Below are positions 28,687-37,309 of a DNA stretch of 37,534 nucleotides, piece after piece. Position 1 is the first letter of the stretch, and each line of letters opens with the position of its first letter. Below the pieces are notes generated by a model that did not search any database, was not told where the DNA came from, and worked only from the letters and a program-made list of their open reading frames with translations. A program made the position numbers and the translations under genes. The stretch comes from a virus: positions 1 to 37,534 of the IMG/VR virus record IMGVR_UViG_3300032213_001036; one strand, 5' to 3'.

Positions 28687-29190
28687 TCAACCGCCCTGTA
28701 ATTGCATCAACAACAGTTCCATCGGAGAATAAGTATAATCCGTTGAACCACTGTTAGAGCCAGCAACCTGACTTCTCAAAGGCTTAGACGACCCAAGGAT
28801 GTCCAACAACATCTTTGTTTCTTTATCAATGTTTTTCAACTTTTTGGCAGCCTTACCAAAAGGTAGAAAGTTTATGGCAGCCCACATAGGGTCTAATTTC
28901 TCAGACTTACCTTGAACCAGTCTTTGTGCTTCGCTGGCTGGAGTAAACCAGTCAGCCAAAAACTTTGCTGTTTCATAATCGGTTTTAACCTTAGTATTAT
29001 ACGCATCGGCAACAACACCAGAATAAGGCGCAGCCTTAGACTGATACCCGCCACCCATCACACCCATAACATCTTGACTAGTTAACTTGCCCTGAGACAA
29101 ATTAGTAGCAGCCTTAACCTTAGGTTGATTCAGAAACCCCAATAGGTCACCGATATCAAAACTAGGTTTCTGTTTCTTAGGCTTAGCCAC
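28687..29190 (-). CDS. Hypothetical minor virion protein
   Basis: This 167-residue product starts with GTG 29190. The N-terminus is basic (MAKPKKQKPS), then mixed helices (DIGDLLGFLNQPKVKAATNL, ETAKFLADWFTPASEAQRL) and a Ser/Gly-rich end (SNSGSTDYTYSPMELLLMQL). No motif is recognised. It is one of four packed genes between the decoration protein and the adaptor, so a minor virion role is likely. Confidence 0.6.
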   Translation of the reverse strand: MAKPKKQKPSFDIGDLLGFLNQPKVKAATNLSQGKLTSQDVMGVMGGGYQSKAAPYSGVVADAYNTKVKTDYETAKFLADWFTPASEAQRLVQGKSEKLDPMWAAINFLPFGKAAKKLKNIDKETKMLLDILGSSKPLRSQVAGSNSGSTDYTYSPMELLLMQLQGG

Positions 29191-29192
29191 AA

Positions 29193-29684
29193 CTACTTCT
29201 TGTTGTCTCGTGGCTTCTTACGAGCGTTCTTAGCACGGTTTTCAGCAGCCTTCTTACGGGCATCAATACGGTCAGGCGCATTACGCCCACCAGATTCAGT
29301 AAACGCTTTTTTGCGTTCAGCACGAAGGCGAGCAGCAGTCATAGCGGCAGTTTCATCAGCAGATTGCTTTGCACCCTGACCCTTAAACTTACTGTCCATG
29401 CCACGCAAAGCCTTTTCTTCACGCAAACGCTGTGTAACGCTTTTGGCGTTACCAGCCCTTTCCTTCGCATAACGCTCAGCACCAAGTTTCTTGCTCCACT
29501 CAACACTCAAAGCATTTTTACCTGATGCCATTTTTGCTGAATCACTACGATAAACCTTTTGCAAACCTTTAAGTCTGTCAACCTCTTTTATTGCTTTTGG
29601 TGTACCTTTACGAAGCAATCCCAAAATCTTTTTGGCAATATCTTCTTCAATACCCTTAGGTTTATTAGCCTTCTTAGCAGCCAT
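29193..29684 (-). CDS. Highly basic hypothetical virion-associated protein
   Basis: The product has 163 residues, more than a quarter Lys and Arg, and begins MAAKKANKPKGIEEDI. It is predicted helical throughout (AERYAKERAGNAKSVTQRL, RLRAERKKAFTESGGRN, ENRAKNARKKPRDNKK). It may be a DNA-binding internal protein or a scaffold accessory. It is coupled closely to both neighbours (2-3 base gaps). Confidence 0.6.
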   Translation of the reverse strand: MAAKKANKPKGIEEDIAKKILGLLRKGTPKAIKEVDRLKGLQKVYRSDSAKMASGKNALSVEWSKKLGAERYAKERAGNAKSVTQRLREEKALRGMDSKFKGQGAKQSADETAAMTAARLRAERKKAFTESGGRNAPDRIDARKKAAENRAKNARKKPRDNKK

Positions 29685-29686
29685 AA

Positions 29687-29920
29687 CTAGTAGTCGCCCT
29701 TGCTGTTACGCAAAACATAATCCTTATAATCTTTAGTCATACCACCCTTGGACTTGTAAGGATTCTTTTTGTACATAGGGTCAGGAATATCATTGATACC
29801 CTTCTTCACAACTTTTTTACTTTTTTTAACACCAGAAACAACTTTTTTAACCAAAGGTTCAATAATATCATCAATACCCTTGGTATGTCCTACACGGGAT
29901 TCAATAGCAGGTTTACGCAT
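29687..29920 (-). CDS. Small basic hypothetical protein
   Basis: The product has 77 residues and begins MRKPAIESRVGHTKGIDDI. It has a Lys-rich middle (VKKVVSGVKKSKKVVKKG) and a polar C-terminus. No motif is recognised. It is one of three consecutive basic proteins after the decoration gene, with gaps of only a few bases. Confidence 0.6.
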   Translation of the reverse strand: MRKPAIESRVGHTKGIDDIIEPLVKKVVSGVKKSKKVVKKGINDIPDPMYKKNPYKSKGGMTKDYKDYVLRNSKGDY

Positions 29921-29921
29921 A

Positions 29922-30089
29922 TTAACTCATGCTCCCATACTCTGCTTTACGCTGTGCTTTAGACTCAGACTTCTCATGTGCCTTACCAGAACTATGCTTT
30001 TTTTTGCTATATAAACCTGCGGCAGTTACTGTCCCTGCCTTAGGTGTTGCATCAGCGTGACTGGACAAAATCTTGTACTTTACTGGCAT
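29922..30089 (-). CDS. Small basic hypothetical protein
   Basis: ATG 30089 with GGAG upstream gives 55 residues (MPVKYKILSSHADATPKAGTV...). The longest in-frame start would extend back into the decoration gene. The C-terminal half is very basic (KKKHSSGKAHEKSESKAQRK). It follows a strong hairpin after the decoration gene. The function is unknown. Confidence 0.6.
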   Translation of the reverse strand: MPVKYKILSSHADATPKAGTVTAAGLYSKKKHSSGKAHEKSESKAQRKAEYGSMS

Positions 30090-30108
30090 AAATACTCCTA
30101 GATAGAGA

Positions 30109-30138
30109 AATGGTGGGGAGTTTCTGCTCCCCACCATT
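30109..30138 (-). terminator. Strong hairpin after the decoration gene
   Basis: Twelve bases (30109-30120) pair perfectly with 30127-30138 around a six-base loop. A smaller stem (30148-30152/30157-30161) lies between it and the stop codon. No T run follows on the minus strand, so partial termination or RNA stabilisation is as likely as full termination. Confidence 0.55.
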
Positions 30139-30162
30139 ATCAATTTGTTCCCTGATGGGAAA

Positions 30163-30582
30163 TTACTTGCGGTAGATTGATACCGTGTCTGCTGCGGTGA
30201 AAACAGCAATATATGATGCTGATGAAGCGGCTGCAACTGAAAAAGTTGCTGCTACACCAACAAGCGTCACACCCGAAGCACCAGCAGTAACCACGATTGG
30301 GTGAGTTGCTGCTGCCACATTGACAACAGTAAACTCAAACGAGGACCCTACTGCTTCATCGGTAAATGCTGTACCCAACTGTGCGCCAGTTGGCGTAGTC
30401 AAAGTACGGCTTGCTGTTGGTGTCATCGTGTAAACAACCTGCTGTGCGGCAGCAAGAGTATCTGCTGACATAACTGTTGCAGCGTCAGTAGCGGCAACAA
30501 CAGTTGCCTTTTCTACTTTGGTTGCCCAGTCAGCAAGACGAGTACGGTCAATTGCACCATTTGTGTTTGAAATAAGTGGCAT
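30163..30582 (-). CDS. Head decoration / capsid-stabilising protein
   Basis: This 139-residue protein is rich in Ala, Thr and Val in beta-strand patterns (RTLTTPTGAQLGTAF, FEFTVVNVAAATHPIVVTA, ASYIAVFTAADTVSIYRK). Such small beta proteins directly after the major capsid gene usually bind the outer capsid surface. TAGGAG precedes its ATG. The family assignment is by position and composition only. Confidence 0.65.
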   Translation of the reverse strand: MPLISNTNGAIDRTRLADWATKVEKATVVAATDAATVMSADTLAAAQQVVYTMTPTASRTLTTPTGAQLGTAFTDEAVGSSFEFTVVNVAAATHPIVVTAGASGVTLVGVAATFSVAAASSASYIAVFTAADTVSIYRK

Positions 30583-30629
30583 TTTATTCTCCTAAATTTT
30601 TGAATTTTGTGTTTTTTTTATTATGACAA

Positions 30630-30647
30630 TGGGGGCTTGCGCCCCCA
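30630..30647 (-). terminator. GC-rich hairpin after the capsid gene
   Basis: TGGGGGC (30630-30636) pairs with GCCCCCA (30641-30647). On the minus strand the loop is GCAA, a stable GNRA tetraloop. It follows the capsid stop by 16 bases. An A-rich run follows on the minus strand instead of U, so simple intrinsic termination is doubtful. Confidence 0.5.
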
Positions 30648-30663
30648 CCATCGGATTGGTTAA

Positions 30664-31602
30664 CTAGGCTGTCTTAGCCGTCAACTTGCCTTGCTTGTTA
30701 GCGTTGCGGCAGGTGAGGTTACCGTAGCACATGATGAGTGCATAACGGGCATCCAAGTCCTCTGGTCGCACAAAGTCTGTTTGTGAGAACCACTTGCCTG
30801 AATGACCAACCAAGGTTAGGTACTTGCTGTTCAAGAAGTACACAACACCTGCGGTACAATGCTCATCGTAAACAACAGGAGCAGCCTTGAACAACAGGTT
30901 CTGGAATCCAGCATCTGCGGTCTTGGTGTCGGTGTAACGCAACTGTGGTTGCAACAATGCTTCGTACTTTTCAAACAGAGTCTGGGTTGTGAGAACCATG
31001 TCTGGGTGGTCGTTACCAACAGAAACGGTGTTATAAGCAGTTGACAACTGTGCAAGGGTCAACGCTGTTGCAGTGTTTTCCTCATATGACTTCCAGTAGT
31101 CGTTACCAGTTGTTGCACGGTTGATACCGCCAACAGTTCCTGATGCTTCAACGATGTTTCCAAGACCGTTCCAGTCCTTGCCGCTGTTGCCAGTTCCATC
31201 ACCAAAGAACATCTGGTTGAAACCCTCACGCATTGATTCTTCAGCCTGCATGATTTTGGCTTCCAACAAGTTGATGATTTCTTGTTCACCGTTGTTCTTG
31301 GCTTCTTCAATACCGCTAATTGCAATTGATGCAGCGTACTGCTTCCACTCGTATTCAGCAGCAGTGATGCCAGTTTGTGCGGTCAAAGCAATTGAGTCAT
31401 AACCACTGTATGATTTAACTGTTGAACTTGTTCCGTAGATAAGTGGCTCAACAATCTTGGTTCCACCGTTAAGCATGCGGATGCGACCCTTGTCCTGAAG
31501 GAAGTAGGTCAACGGGCGTGCCGTAAAGATGTTGTCCGTGAGTTGGTCACGATAGTTTGCGAGCGTTGTACTGAGCAACGCATCAAAGTTTGGGTTAGAC
31601 AT
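30664..31602 (-). CDS. Major capsid protein
   Basis: The 312-residue protein follows the scaffold gene and begins MSNPNFDALLSTTLANYRDQL. Phrases such as LTYFLQDKGRIRMLNGGTKIVEPL, YEWKQYAASIAISGIEEAKN, QMFFGDGTGNSGKDWNGLGNI and DHPDMVLTTQTLFEKYEALL are typical of HK97-fold capsid proteins of environmental podo- and siphoviruses. TAGGAGAAC lies before the ATG. It should form the capsid shell and be among the most expressed late genes, consistent with the hairpin behind it. Confidence 0.9.
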   Translation of the reverse strand: MSNPNFDALLSTTLANYRDQLTDNIFTARPLTYFLQDKGRIRMLNGGTKIVEPLIYGTSSTVKSYSGYDSIALTAQTGITAAEYEWKQYAASIAISGIEEAKNNGEQEIINLLEAKIMQAEESMREGFNQMFFGDGTGNSGKDWNGLGNIVEASGTVGGINRATTGNDYWKSYEENTATALTLAQLSTAYNTVSVGNDHPDMVLTTQTLFEKYEALLQPQLRYTDTKTADAGFQNLLFKAAPVVYDEHCTAGVVYFLNSKYLTLVGHSGKWFSQTDFVRPEDLDARYALIMCYGNLTCRNANKQGKLTAKTA

Positions 31603-31631
31603 TATGTTCTCCTAAAAGAATGTAGTAGTTT

Positions 31632-32417
31632 TTATTTTGCGCCCATAGAACGCTTGGCGGCAGCCCAAGCCTCAGCGACTGATGTAATAGGCTCAAAACT
31701 TTCACTAGTTGTAGATGCCGTAGCGGATGAACCACCCGATACCACACTGGCTTGCCTTTTGGATTCCAACAAAGAATTTTCTTTTTGTTGTTGGACTTCA
31801 CGGGCTTGCCGTTCTAGTTCTGCTTTTGCCATCATTTTATCAAACGCAATCTGCTTGTATGTGCCTTCCAAATCCGTTGAGTTCACCCGCAAAGCGGCTG
31901 TAACAACTTCATTGATATTGAAATCCTCATATTTGGACTTTAGTCGTTGAACTTCACGCTCAACTTCCTGTTTGGATTGATAATCCTCAAACGATGCAAG
32001 ACGCTTGTCAAGTTCCCGATACTTTTGTTCTGTAGGGTCCAAAGAATCAAAATCTTCACCATCGGCAATCATTTCGCTAACAGCCTGACGGCTGATACCA
32101 TAATGTTTGCTCAATAAATCAATCGTGGCGGCAGGGTCATTATCTAAAGCCGATTGAAGTGCAGTAGCAAATTGAAACTGTTCTTTTTGCTGTGCAAGTT
32201 CTTGCGTCTTACGAGTATAATCTGCTTGGCGTTGATAACCAGCGAGTGCCTCACTTAGAGGTACTTCCAAATCCTCACCATCTAATTTGATTGGAACTCT
32301 ATAATTAGAATATTCCTCAACAGATAAAACTGGTGTATTCGGGCTTTCTGAAACACTTTCTGTAACGGGTGACCCTTCGGGTTCCACAGACGGTGTTGTT
32401 ACGAGTTCATCACTCAT
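31632..32417 (-). CDS. Scaffold protein
   Basis: This 261-residue, acidic, highly helical protein lies between portal and capsid, the standard scaffold position. It has an acidic, Ser/Pro-rich start (EPEGSPVTESVSESPNTPV), a GYQRQADYTRKTQELAQQKEQ coiled coil, and a C-terminus with a short basic end (AWAAAKRSMGAK). The YTRKTQxLAxxK phrase is widespread in phage scaffolds. It would direct capsid assembly and then leave the head. Confidence 0.8.
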   Translation of the reverse strand: MSDELVTTPSVEPEGSPVTESVSESPNTPVLSVEEYSNYRVPIKLDGEDLEVPLSEALAGYQRQADYTRKTQELAQQKEQFQFATALQSALDNDPAATIDLLSKHYGISRQAVSEMIADGEDFDSLDPTEQKYRELDKRLASFEDYQSKQEVEREVQRLKSKYEDFNINEVVTAALRVNSTDLEGTYKQIAFDKMMAKAELERQAREVQQQKENSLLESKRQASVVSGGSSATASTTSESFEPITSVAEAWAAAKRSMGAK

Positions 32418-32474
32418 TATGTTATTTCTCCTAGAGTCCTAGTTGGTTGCTCTACATATGAAATTGCTGTTCCT

Positions 32475-34244
32475 TTATGCCATTGGTGGCATCTGTCCTT
32501 GCTGTGCAAGCATTGCTTGCAACATGGCAGGGTCACCAGTTAAAGGACCTGCACCTTGTTCAGCAGGGACAGGAGGGGGTCCTTGTGGCGGCATTGGAGG
32601 TGCGCCAGCACCACCCATGTCAGGACCCATAGCAGGTGGGGCTTGTTGAGCCAAGAACTCATCAGGATTCTTAACACCAAAGCCCTGTTGTAGCACATAG
32701 GCGGCAAGTTTTGCCATATCTATAATTCCTGCTCCAGCAAACGGAGCCATAGCGTCAACCATTTGTAGTGCCATTTGTCGGCGGAATGATTCGTTATGTG
32801 GCTGTGTTGAACCAGCAACTACTTCAAAGTCAAAATCACCTTCCAAATAGTCACGGTCAAATTGAACCCAAACAGGCTCACCATCTTTACCAGTAATACG
32901 GGCTACCTGTTCACCTGACATGTATTGTCTGGCTAGTGCAACCATGCGGCGACCCACTTCGCTGATGGCTTGTTCAACCATTGCTAGTTTGTCTGCTGTT
33001 CGTGCGTTGCTTGCATCCTGCACCAAAGCGGATTCGGTTGCGGTACGGCGAATTTCGCTTGTACCGCCACGCTGAATTTCTGACACACCAGATACACGGT
33101 CAATGTCAGCAATGATGGTTGAGGTTTGGTCATAGAAATCTGGTGGGTTAATCAAAGCAGGGAAGTTTGCTACCACACCACTCAGGGCTTCATCACTAAT
33201 GACTGGGACCATTACATTGTCGTCATCAGACTCCAATGCTTGGCGACCCATACCATCAAACGCTGATTCCTTATATAGGTATTTGCGTGAATACTTTTTA
33301 CGGTGATTCATCATTTGGGTGCGGGTTTCGTTCAACTCTTTTTGCAAAGGTTCAATTGATTCCAAATCGCCAATAGGATAAAAATGGTCGGGGACATCAT
33401 AGTTACGCAACATAACAAATGGCTGACCAAACGAGTATGGCATTTTTGTTGGGCGAACTAAAAAGTTTTCTGCACCCTCACAGAATACGCTCATTGATTT
33501 TCCAGCAACATCATAAAACTCAAAAATTTCGGCGTAGCCTTCATTTTTGTCGTTAATCTTTTTGCGACTTGGGTCATCGGCATAACGGCTGACAGCCATA
33601 ACTTGCACTTCGTCCCTAGCAACTTTGGAGTAACGCTTGTCATTTTTTACATCACGGATTGGTCGGCGGATACGCTGAGCAATCCATTTGATGTCACGCA
33701 TACTGGTTGCATCTGGGTCAACAAAAACATCCATGGGGCTGACACGCTCAGCAAAAGGGCTATCCTCTAGGATTACTGTTGTGGATGTCATTTCTCCACC
33801 CTCTACAGGGTCAGAAACTTCTGTATCTTCTCCAACTACTTCTTCTTCAACAAAACGGTAACCACTCTTAATCCAGCCATGACCCATAATCAATGAGTCT
33901 TTTACTGCACGGCGGAACTCGGTACGAATATCACGATGTTTCCACCAATAGTTTACAACGGCTTCAGCAATAACTGCGTTGGCAGCGTTTTCTGGTTTAA
34001 CAGAGTTTACAGCAATCTTTGGAAAGTTTACTGAAATGTTTGGGGCAATAATGTTGATAGTTGCAAAAGCAATATTAACCAACAGTCTGTCCTCATCACG
34101 ATAGTCCTCATATTGATGACCTTTATATAGGTCTGTGAGTCTGCGCCAAACTTCATCATAACCTTCGTCTTTGCGCCAACGCTTAGATGATTCCAAGCGT
34201 TGCTTGTACATTTTTAGTTGGTCTGCTGCTGATTTCTTAGCCAT
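32475..34244 (-). CDS. Portal protein
   Basis: This 589-residue portal carries typical phrases: an N-terminal RWRKDEGYDEVWRRLTDLY, AVVNYWWKHRDIRTEFRRA, the wing-region GHGWIKSGYRF, SPMDVFVDPDATSMRDIKWI, IEPLQKELNETRTQMMNHRKK, and a Pro/Gly-rich C-terminal tail (GGAGAPPMPPQGPPPVP). It forms the twelve-fold ring through which DNA enters. It lies downstream of terL and two small genes. Confidence 0.9.
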   Translation of the reverse strand: MAKKSAADQLKMYKQRLESSKRWRKDEGYDEVWRRLTDLYKGHQYEDYRDEDRLLVNIAFATINIIAPNISVNFPKIAVNSVKPENAANAVIAEAVVNYWWKHRDIRTEFRRAVKDSLIMGHGWIKSGYRFVEEEVVGEDTEVSDPVEGGEMTSTTVILEDSPFAERVSPMDVFVDPDATSMRDIKWIAQRIRRPIRDVKNDKRYSKVARDEVQVMAVSRYADDPSRKKINDKNEGYAEIFEFYDVAGKSMSVFCEGAENFLVRPTKMPYSFGQPFVMLRNYDVPDHFYPIGDLESIEPLQKELNETRTQMMNHRKKYSRKYLYKESAFDGMGRQALESDDDNVMVPVISDEALSGVVANFPALINPPDFYDQTSTIIADIDRVSGVSEIQRGGTSEIRRTATESALVQDASNARTADKLAMVEQAISEVGRRMVALARQYMSGEQVARITGKDGEPVWVQFDRDYLEGDFDFEVVAGSTQPHNESFRRQMALQMVDAMAPFAGAGIIDMAKLAAYVLQQGFGVKNPDEFLAQQAPPAMGPDMGGAGAPPMPPQGPPPVPAEQGAGPLTGDPAMLQAMLAQQGQMPPMA

Positions 34245-34451
34245 TTATTTTGTGTCCTTTTGACCTTCATGCCAACCAATATGGTTGTCAAGTTTGCTAC
34301 CTATTTTGTCAACCTTAGACCCGATAATCCGAAGAAGGACTTGTCCTTGTGCGTGTTGGTCGGTATTTTCTTTACGAAGTTTTTGTAAGACCACCACGAC
34401 TGGTCCCATGATGAGCGCAACGATGATTGGGACCCATACGGATGAAAGCAT
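34245..34451 (-). CDS. Small membrane protein with coiled coil
   Basis: The product has 68 residues with an N-terminal membrane segment (VWVPIIVALIMGPVVVVLQKL) and a C-terminal coiled coil (IIGSKVDKIGSKLDNHIGWH). One-pass proteins of this shape with VDxIxxKLDxHxxWH occur in actinophage lysis and head modules; I recall them as DUF2746-like, with low certainty. It ends one base before the portal gene. Confidence 0.6.
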   Translation of the reverse strand: MLSSVWVPIIVALIMGPVVVVLQKLRKENTDQHAQGQVLLRIIGSKVDKIGSKLDNHIGWHEGQKDTK

Positions 34452-34457
34452 GATTCA

Positions 34458-34679
34458 TTACATCCAGTTCGTGACTGGTTCAGCGTTATACCCGTTGATT
34501 TTAGCCTGTTCCACAGTTTGACGCTGACGCTCAGCAATAGTAGGACCATGAAAATCTTCTTGACCATAAGTGAATCCCAATCGGACGGTTTTGATATGAC
34601 ATGCAAAACAAACTTCACCTCTGCGGGGAAGTTCATCTGAAGCAAAGGTTTTGTCACAATTTGTGCATTTAAACATCAT
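34458..34679 (-). CDS. Zinc-finger protein between terminase and portal
   Basis: This 73-residue protein has CTNC (5-8) and CFAC (24-27), a zinc ribbon, followed by a segment with FTYGQEDFHGPTIAERQRQTV. The phrase TxxEhxRxxVExAKxNGxxAEPV occurs in small phage proteins near the terminase. HNH nucleases sometimes sit in this place, but no HNH motif is visible. Its role is unknown. Confidence 0.65.
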   Translation of the reverse strand: MMFKCTNCDKTFASDELPRRGEVCFACHIKTVRLGFTYGQEDFHGPTIAERQRQTVEQAKINGYNAEPVTNWM

Positions 34680-34704
34680 AATAGTACTGAATCTGTTCCT
34701 AAGG

Positions 34705-36303
34705 TTAAAAAGGTGTTCGTTTTCTTACATTATGAGAACCAAGAAACATCCGATTTTCACCCTGCCCGCTAAATAGGTGTTGTTCCCACCACATCAAACT
34801 GTTTTTAGGCAAAGAAATATTACCACGATATTCAGGTAACCAAACATATTTCAACATTTGGTTGGCAATAGCCAAACTAATAATTCTGTCGTCATGTGGA
34901 CTTCCAGACATACGACCATTTTCCTTGCGAACAAATGTTCGCAATTCACCCAATGTCTTAGAACACAATATAATTACACCCTCATCACGAATAGCGGCAC
35001 TCAGTTCATCAATAGCCAACGGCTTGCTAGAGGAAGTAGTACGCCAACCTAACACATCACTAGGGTCAGCACGGACAGCATTGAGGCGGCGTTGTTTATA
35101 AAGATTCTTATAACCATGCTTTTGTGCAGCCTTCAAAGTTGTTAGACCGTGGTTGTTGCTTTCAATACCCAATAGACCTGTGTTATACCACCAACCAATT
35201 TCAGCCAGAAGTTCACCAAACAAGTCTGGTTCAATATGTCCATGCCAATGAGCAACCACTAACCCTGTGGCTGCGTCAACTACATGGGCGGAACTGTAGT
35301 CACCATAACTGAGTCCTTCAGCGACATCGGCTCCAATCACATAGGTTCCACCACTCTCAGGATATGACCAAACTTCTAGTTCACCATTTTCTTGAAAACG
35401 GAACTCACCATTACCATCAGAATATAAATGATAATAACCAACATGACCATCTTCTGGTTGCATATTGTTCAACATGTCAATATCAAAAACGGGATTACCT
35501 GATTTGATGAACGCTTCTTCAGGGAAGCGTGGATACTCTTGGTGCATTTGCCAAGATTGCATGTTACGGCTTTTAGCCTCATACCAATCTTCACCACGCT
35601 CACCATCGGCATCCCAAGGATAAAAAATTCCTTTGAACTTATTTGACCCTGTTTGTGAACCAACCCATAGTTGATGAAAAAAGTTTCCCGAACCATTGGC
35701 AGTGGACAAACCAACAACACGACCACCGACATCGGTAATAGGTTCAATAGAAGCCCACGCTTCTTCAGGGTTGGGCAAAAACGCCCACTCGTCCACAATA
35801 ACTAAATACACTGATTCACCACGAGCAGGGTCGCTGCCCGATGGTAGCGACTCAATAGCAGACTCGTTGTCAAACATCATTTTAAGTTGATGGTCAGTAG
35901 TTTGCCTAGGTCCACGCTCTTTCATCCACTGTGGAATAAAACGATAACCATACTTACTTTTAGCAAGCAACTTTACAGACTCACGCTCAGTGCGGGACAA
36001 CATAACAACAAAACGGTCAGGTGCAAAAAATACTAACCAAAAAGCGTATGCAGCAGCCAGAGTGGAGAATCCAATCTGACGGGCTTTCAATACAATTGTG
36101 TAACGCTCGGACATCCAAGTTTTAACTGTTTCAACTTGTGAATCACGCAAGTTAAACTTTATACGACCCTTTTCAGGATGTTTAATACACCAAAAAGTTT
36201 CACAAAAATATGTGAAAGCCTCTAGTTGTTGTTCAATTGTTGCTTTTTCTGGACCACGACATTTACGCCATTCTTTCTCATTTATGAGAGCATTTAAATC
36301 CAC
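34705..36303 (-). CDS. terL: Terminase large subunit
   Basis: This 532-residue terminase has a GTG start at 36303, overlapping the preceding gene by ten bases. ATPase motifs are KARQIGFST (73-81, Walker A variant) and YLVIVDEWAF (166-175, Walker B with catalytic Glu). SNGSG-like LSTANGSGNFF (199-209) is the coupling motif. The C-terminal nuclease has VIGADVAEG with Asp326, Asp335 in YGDYSS, GIESNNHG with Glu381, and HDDRIISLAIA with Asp471 and 472. It drives DNA into the prohead and cuts it with the small subunit encoded at 4075. Confidence 0.95.
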   Translation of the reverse strand: MDLNALINEKEWRKCRGPEKATIEQQLEAFTYFCETFWCIKHPEKGRIKFNLRDSQVETVKTWMSERYTIVLKARQIGFSTLAAAYAFWLVFFAPDRFVVMLSRTERESVKLLAKSKYGYRFIPQWMKERGPRQTTDHQLKMMFDNESAIESLPSGSDPARGESVYLVIVDEWAFLPNPEEAWASIEPITDVGGRVVGLSTANGSGNFFHQLWVGSQTGSNKFKGIFYPWDADGERGEDWYEAKSRNMQSWQMHQEYPRFPEEAFIKSGNPVFDIDMLNNMQPEDGHVGYYHLYSDGNGEFRFQENGELEVWSYPESGGTYVIGADVAEGLSYGDYSSAHVVDAATGLVVAHWHGHIEPDLFGELLAEIGWWYNTGLLGIESNNHGLTTLKAAQKHGYKNLYKQRRLNAVRADPSDVLGWRTTSSSKPLAIDELSAAIRDEGVIILCSKTLGELRTFVRKENGRMSGSPHDDRIISLAIANQMLKYVWLPEYRGNISLPKNSLMWWEQHLFSGQGENRMFLGSHNVRKRTPF

Positions 36304-36725
36304 TTAGGTTCACCACCCCATGGACCAAAACCATCCCCATAACGACTGTTGGCATAATCATAAATAGCCATAAAGGCTTTAGCAGAAACAATAGGATTAT
36401 AAAGTTCGTGACACTTTTCTAAAATACCAGCATCTTGAAGGAAACCTTGTTTTGTGTATCGGTTTGGTTTACACCAAAACTTGTTGATTTGGAACAAGCC
36501 AACCGACCCACCATTAGGGTCCAAACGGTTAATGTTTTTAGGTTCACATCTGGATTCACGCCACATAATATAATCTACTTGGAGAATCATTTTATTGCTA
36601 TCTGCAATAATGCGAGTAATGTCCTCCATTTCTGGACACCTAAGGTCCAATGGTTTCTTTGCAGAAACACTGGACGGTGAAAAAAACATGCCTATAATTA
36701 ATGAGATAACAAAAAATTTCCTCAT
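36294..36725 (-). CDS. Secreted lysozyme-like transglycosylase
   Basis: The 143-residue protein starts behind AGGAAATT. Residues 1-22 form a signal peptide (FFVISLIIGMFFSPSSVSA). The mature part has MWRESRCEPKNIN with the likely catalytic Glu57, then NGGSVGLFQINKFW, the motif order of lytic transglycosylase/lysozyme-like SLT domains. A secreted cell-wall enzyme next to the M15 endolysin suggests two-enzyme lysis with Sec-dependent export. It may also serve in cell-wall opening during infection. Confidence 0.85.
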   Translation of the reverse strand: MRKFFVISLIIGMFFSPSSVSAKKPLDLRCPEMEDITRIIADSNKMILQVDYIMWRESRCEPKNINRLDPNGGSVGLFQINKFWCKPNRYTKQGFLQDAGILEKCHELYNPIVSAKAFMAIYDYANSRYGDGFGPWGGEPKWI

Positions 36726-36736
36726 AATTTCCTATC

Positions 36737-36754
36737 TGTGCAAACAATTGCACA
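36737..36754 (-). promoter_or_regulatory. Hairpin between endolysin and transglycosylase genes
   Basis: TGTGCA (36737-36742) pairs with TGCACA (36749-36754) around six bases, in the 38-base gap between the two genes. It lies close to the AGGAAATT ribosome site on the minus strand and could modulate its use. Confidence 0.4.
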
Positions 36755-36763
36755 TCGGGGATA

Positions 36764-37309
36764 TTACTTGCTAGATTCCTTCCAAGCCACAACGGCTTCA
36801 GGTGTAGCATCACCTGCAACATAACGAATATGCCAAGGTTCGTCAGGAACTACTTCCCAAGACCAACCAAATTTGGCAATGTTATTAAACATCCATTCCA
36901 AAATCTTACCATTAGCACCAGCAACATCCACTGCAATACCCAACATATGTTTAGAACAATTCTTTGGGTCATCATTAGGAGCCGCTAAAGGTGCAAAACC
37001 TTTTTTCAAAAACCATTTAACACCATCCCAAGTGCGTGTTATTGCACCTTCAATAGGTTCCTTCTGGTATCTTTGAACAAAACCTGCTGTCTGTTGTGCA
37101 ATACTGCGGAACATGTCCCCTGCGCTACTGGGAGATAACTTTATGCCATCAACCTTAGCAGCAGCAACCATTGCTTCCCACGCATCAGCCGCACACAACT
37201 CTAATTTACCACCACCCGAAACCTTGCGAAGCATGCTAGGGAGAACCTCAGACGGTTTTTTACCTTTTAGATGCTGACAAGATTTGACGGGGGTGATAAA
37301 CAATTTCAT
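36764..37309 (-). CDS. M15-family peptidase endolysin (D-Ala-D-Ala carboxypeptidase type)
   Basis: The 181-residue protein starts at a TAATG overlap with the holin gene. The C-terminal half holds the M15 zinc site: SKHMLGIAVDV with His121 and Asp128, and EPWHIRYV with Glu157 and His160. The N-terminal 30 residues may bind the wall. It cuts peptide cross-links of peptidoglycan and depends on the holin, as no signal peptide is present. Confidence 0.9.
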   Translation of the reverse strand: MKLFITPVKSCQHLKGKKPSEVLPSMLRKVSGGGKLELCAADAWEAMVAAAKVDGIKLSPSSAGDMFRSIAQQTAGFVQRYQKEPIEGAITRTWDGVKWFLKKGFAPLAAPNDDPKNCSKHMLGIAVDVAGANGKILEWMFNNIAKFGWSWEVVPDEPWHIRYVAGDATPEAVVAWKESSK

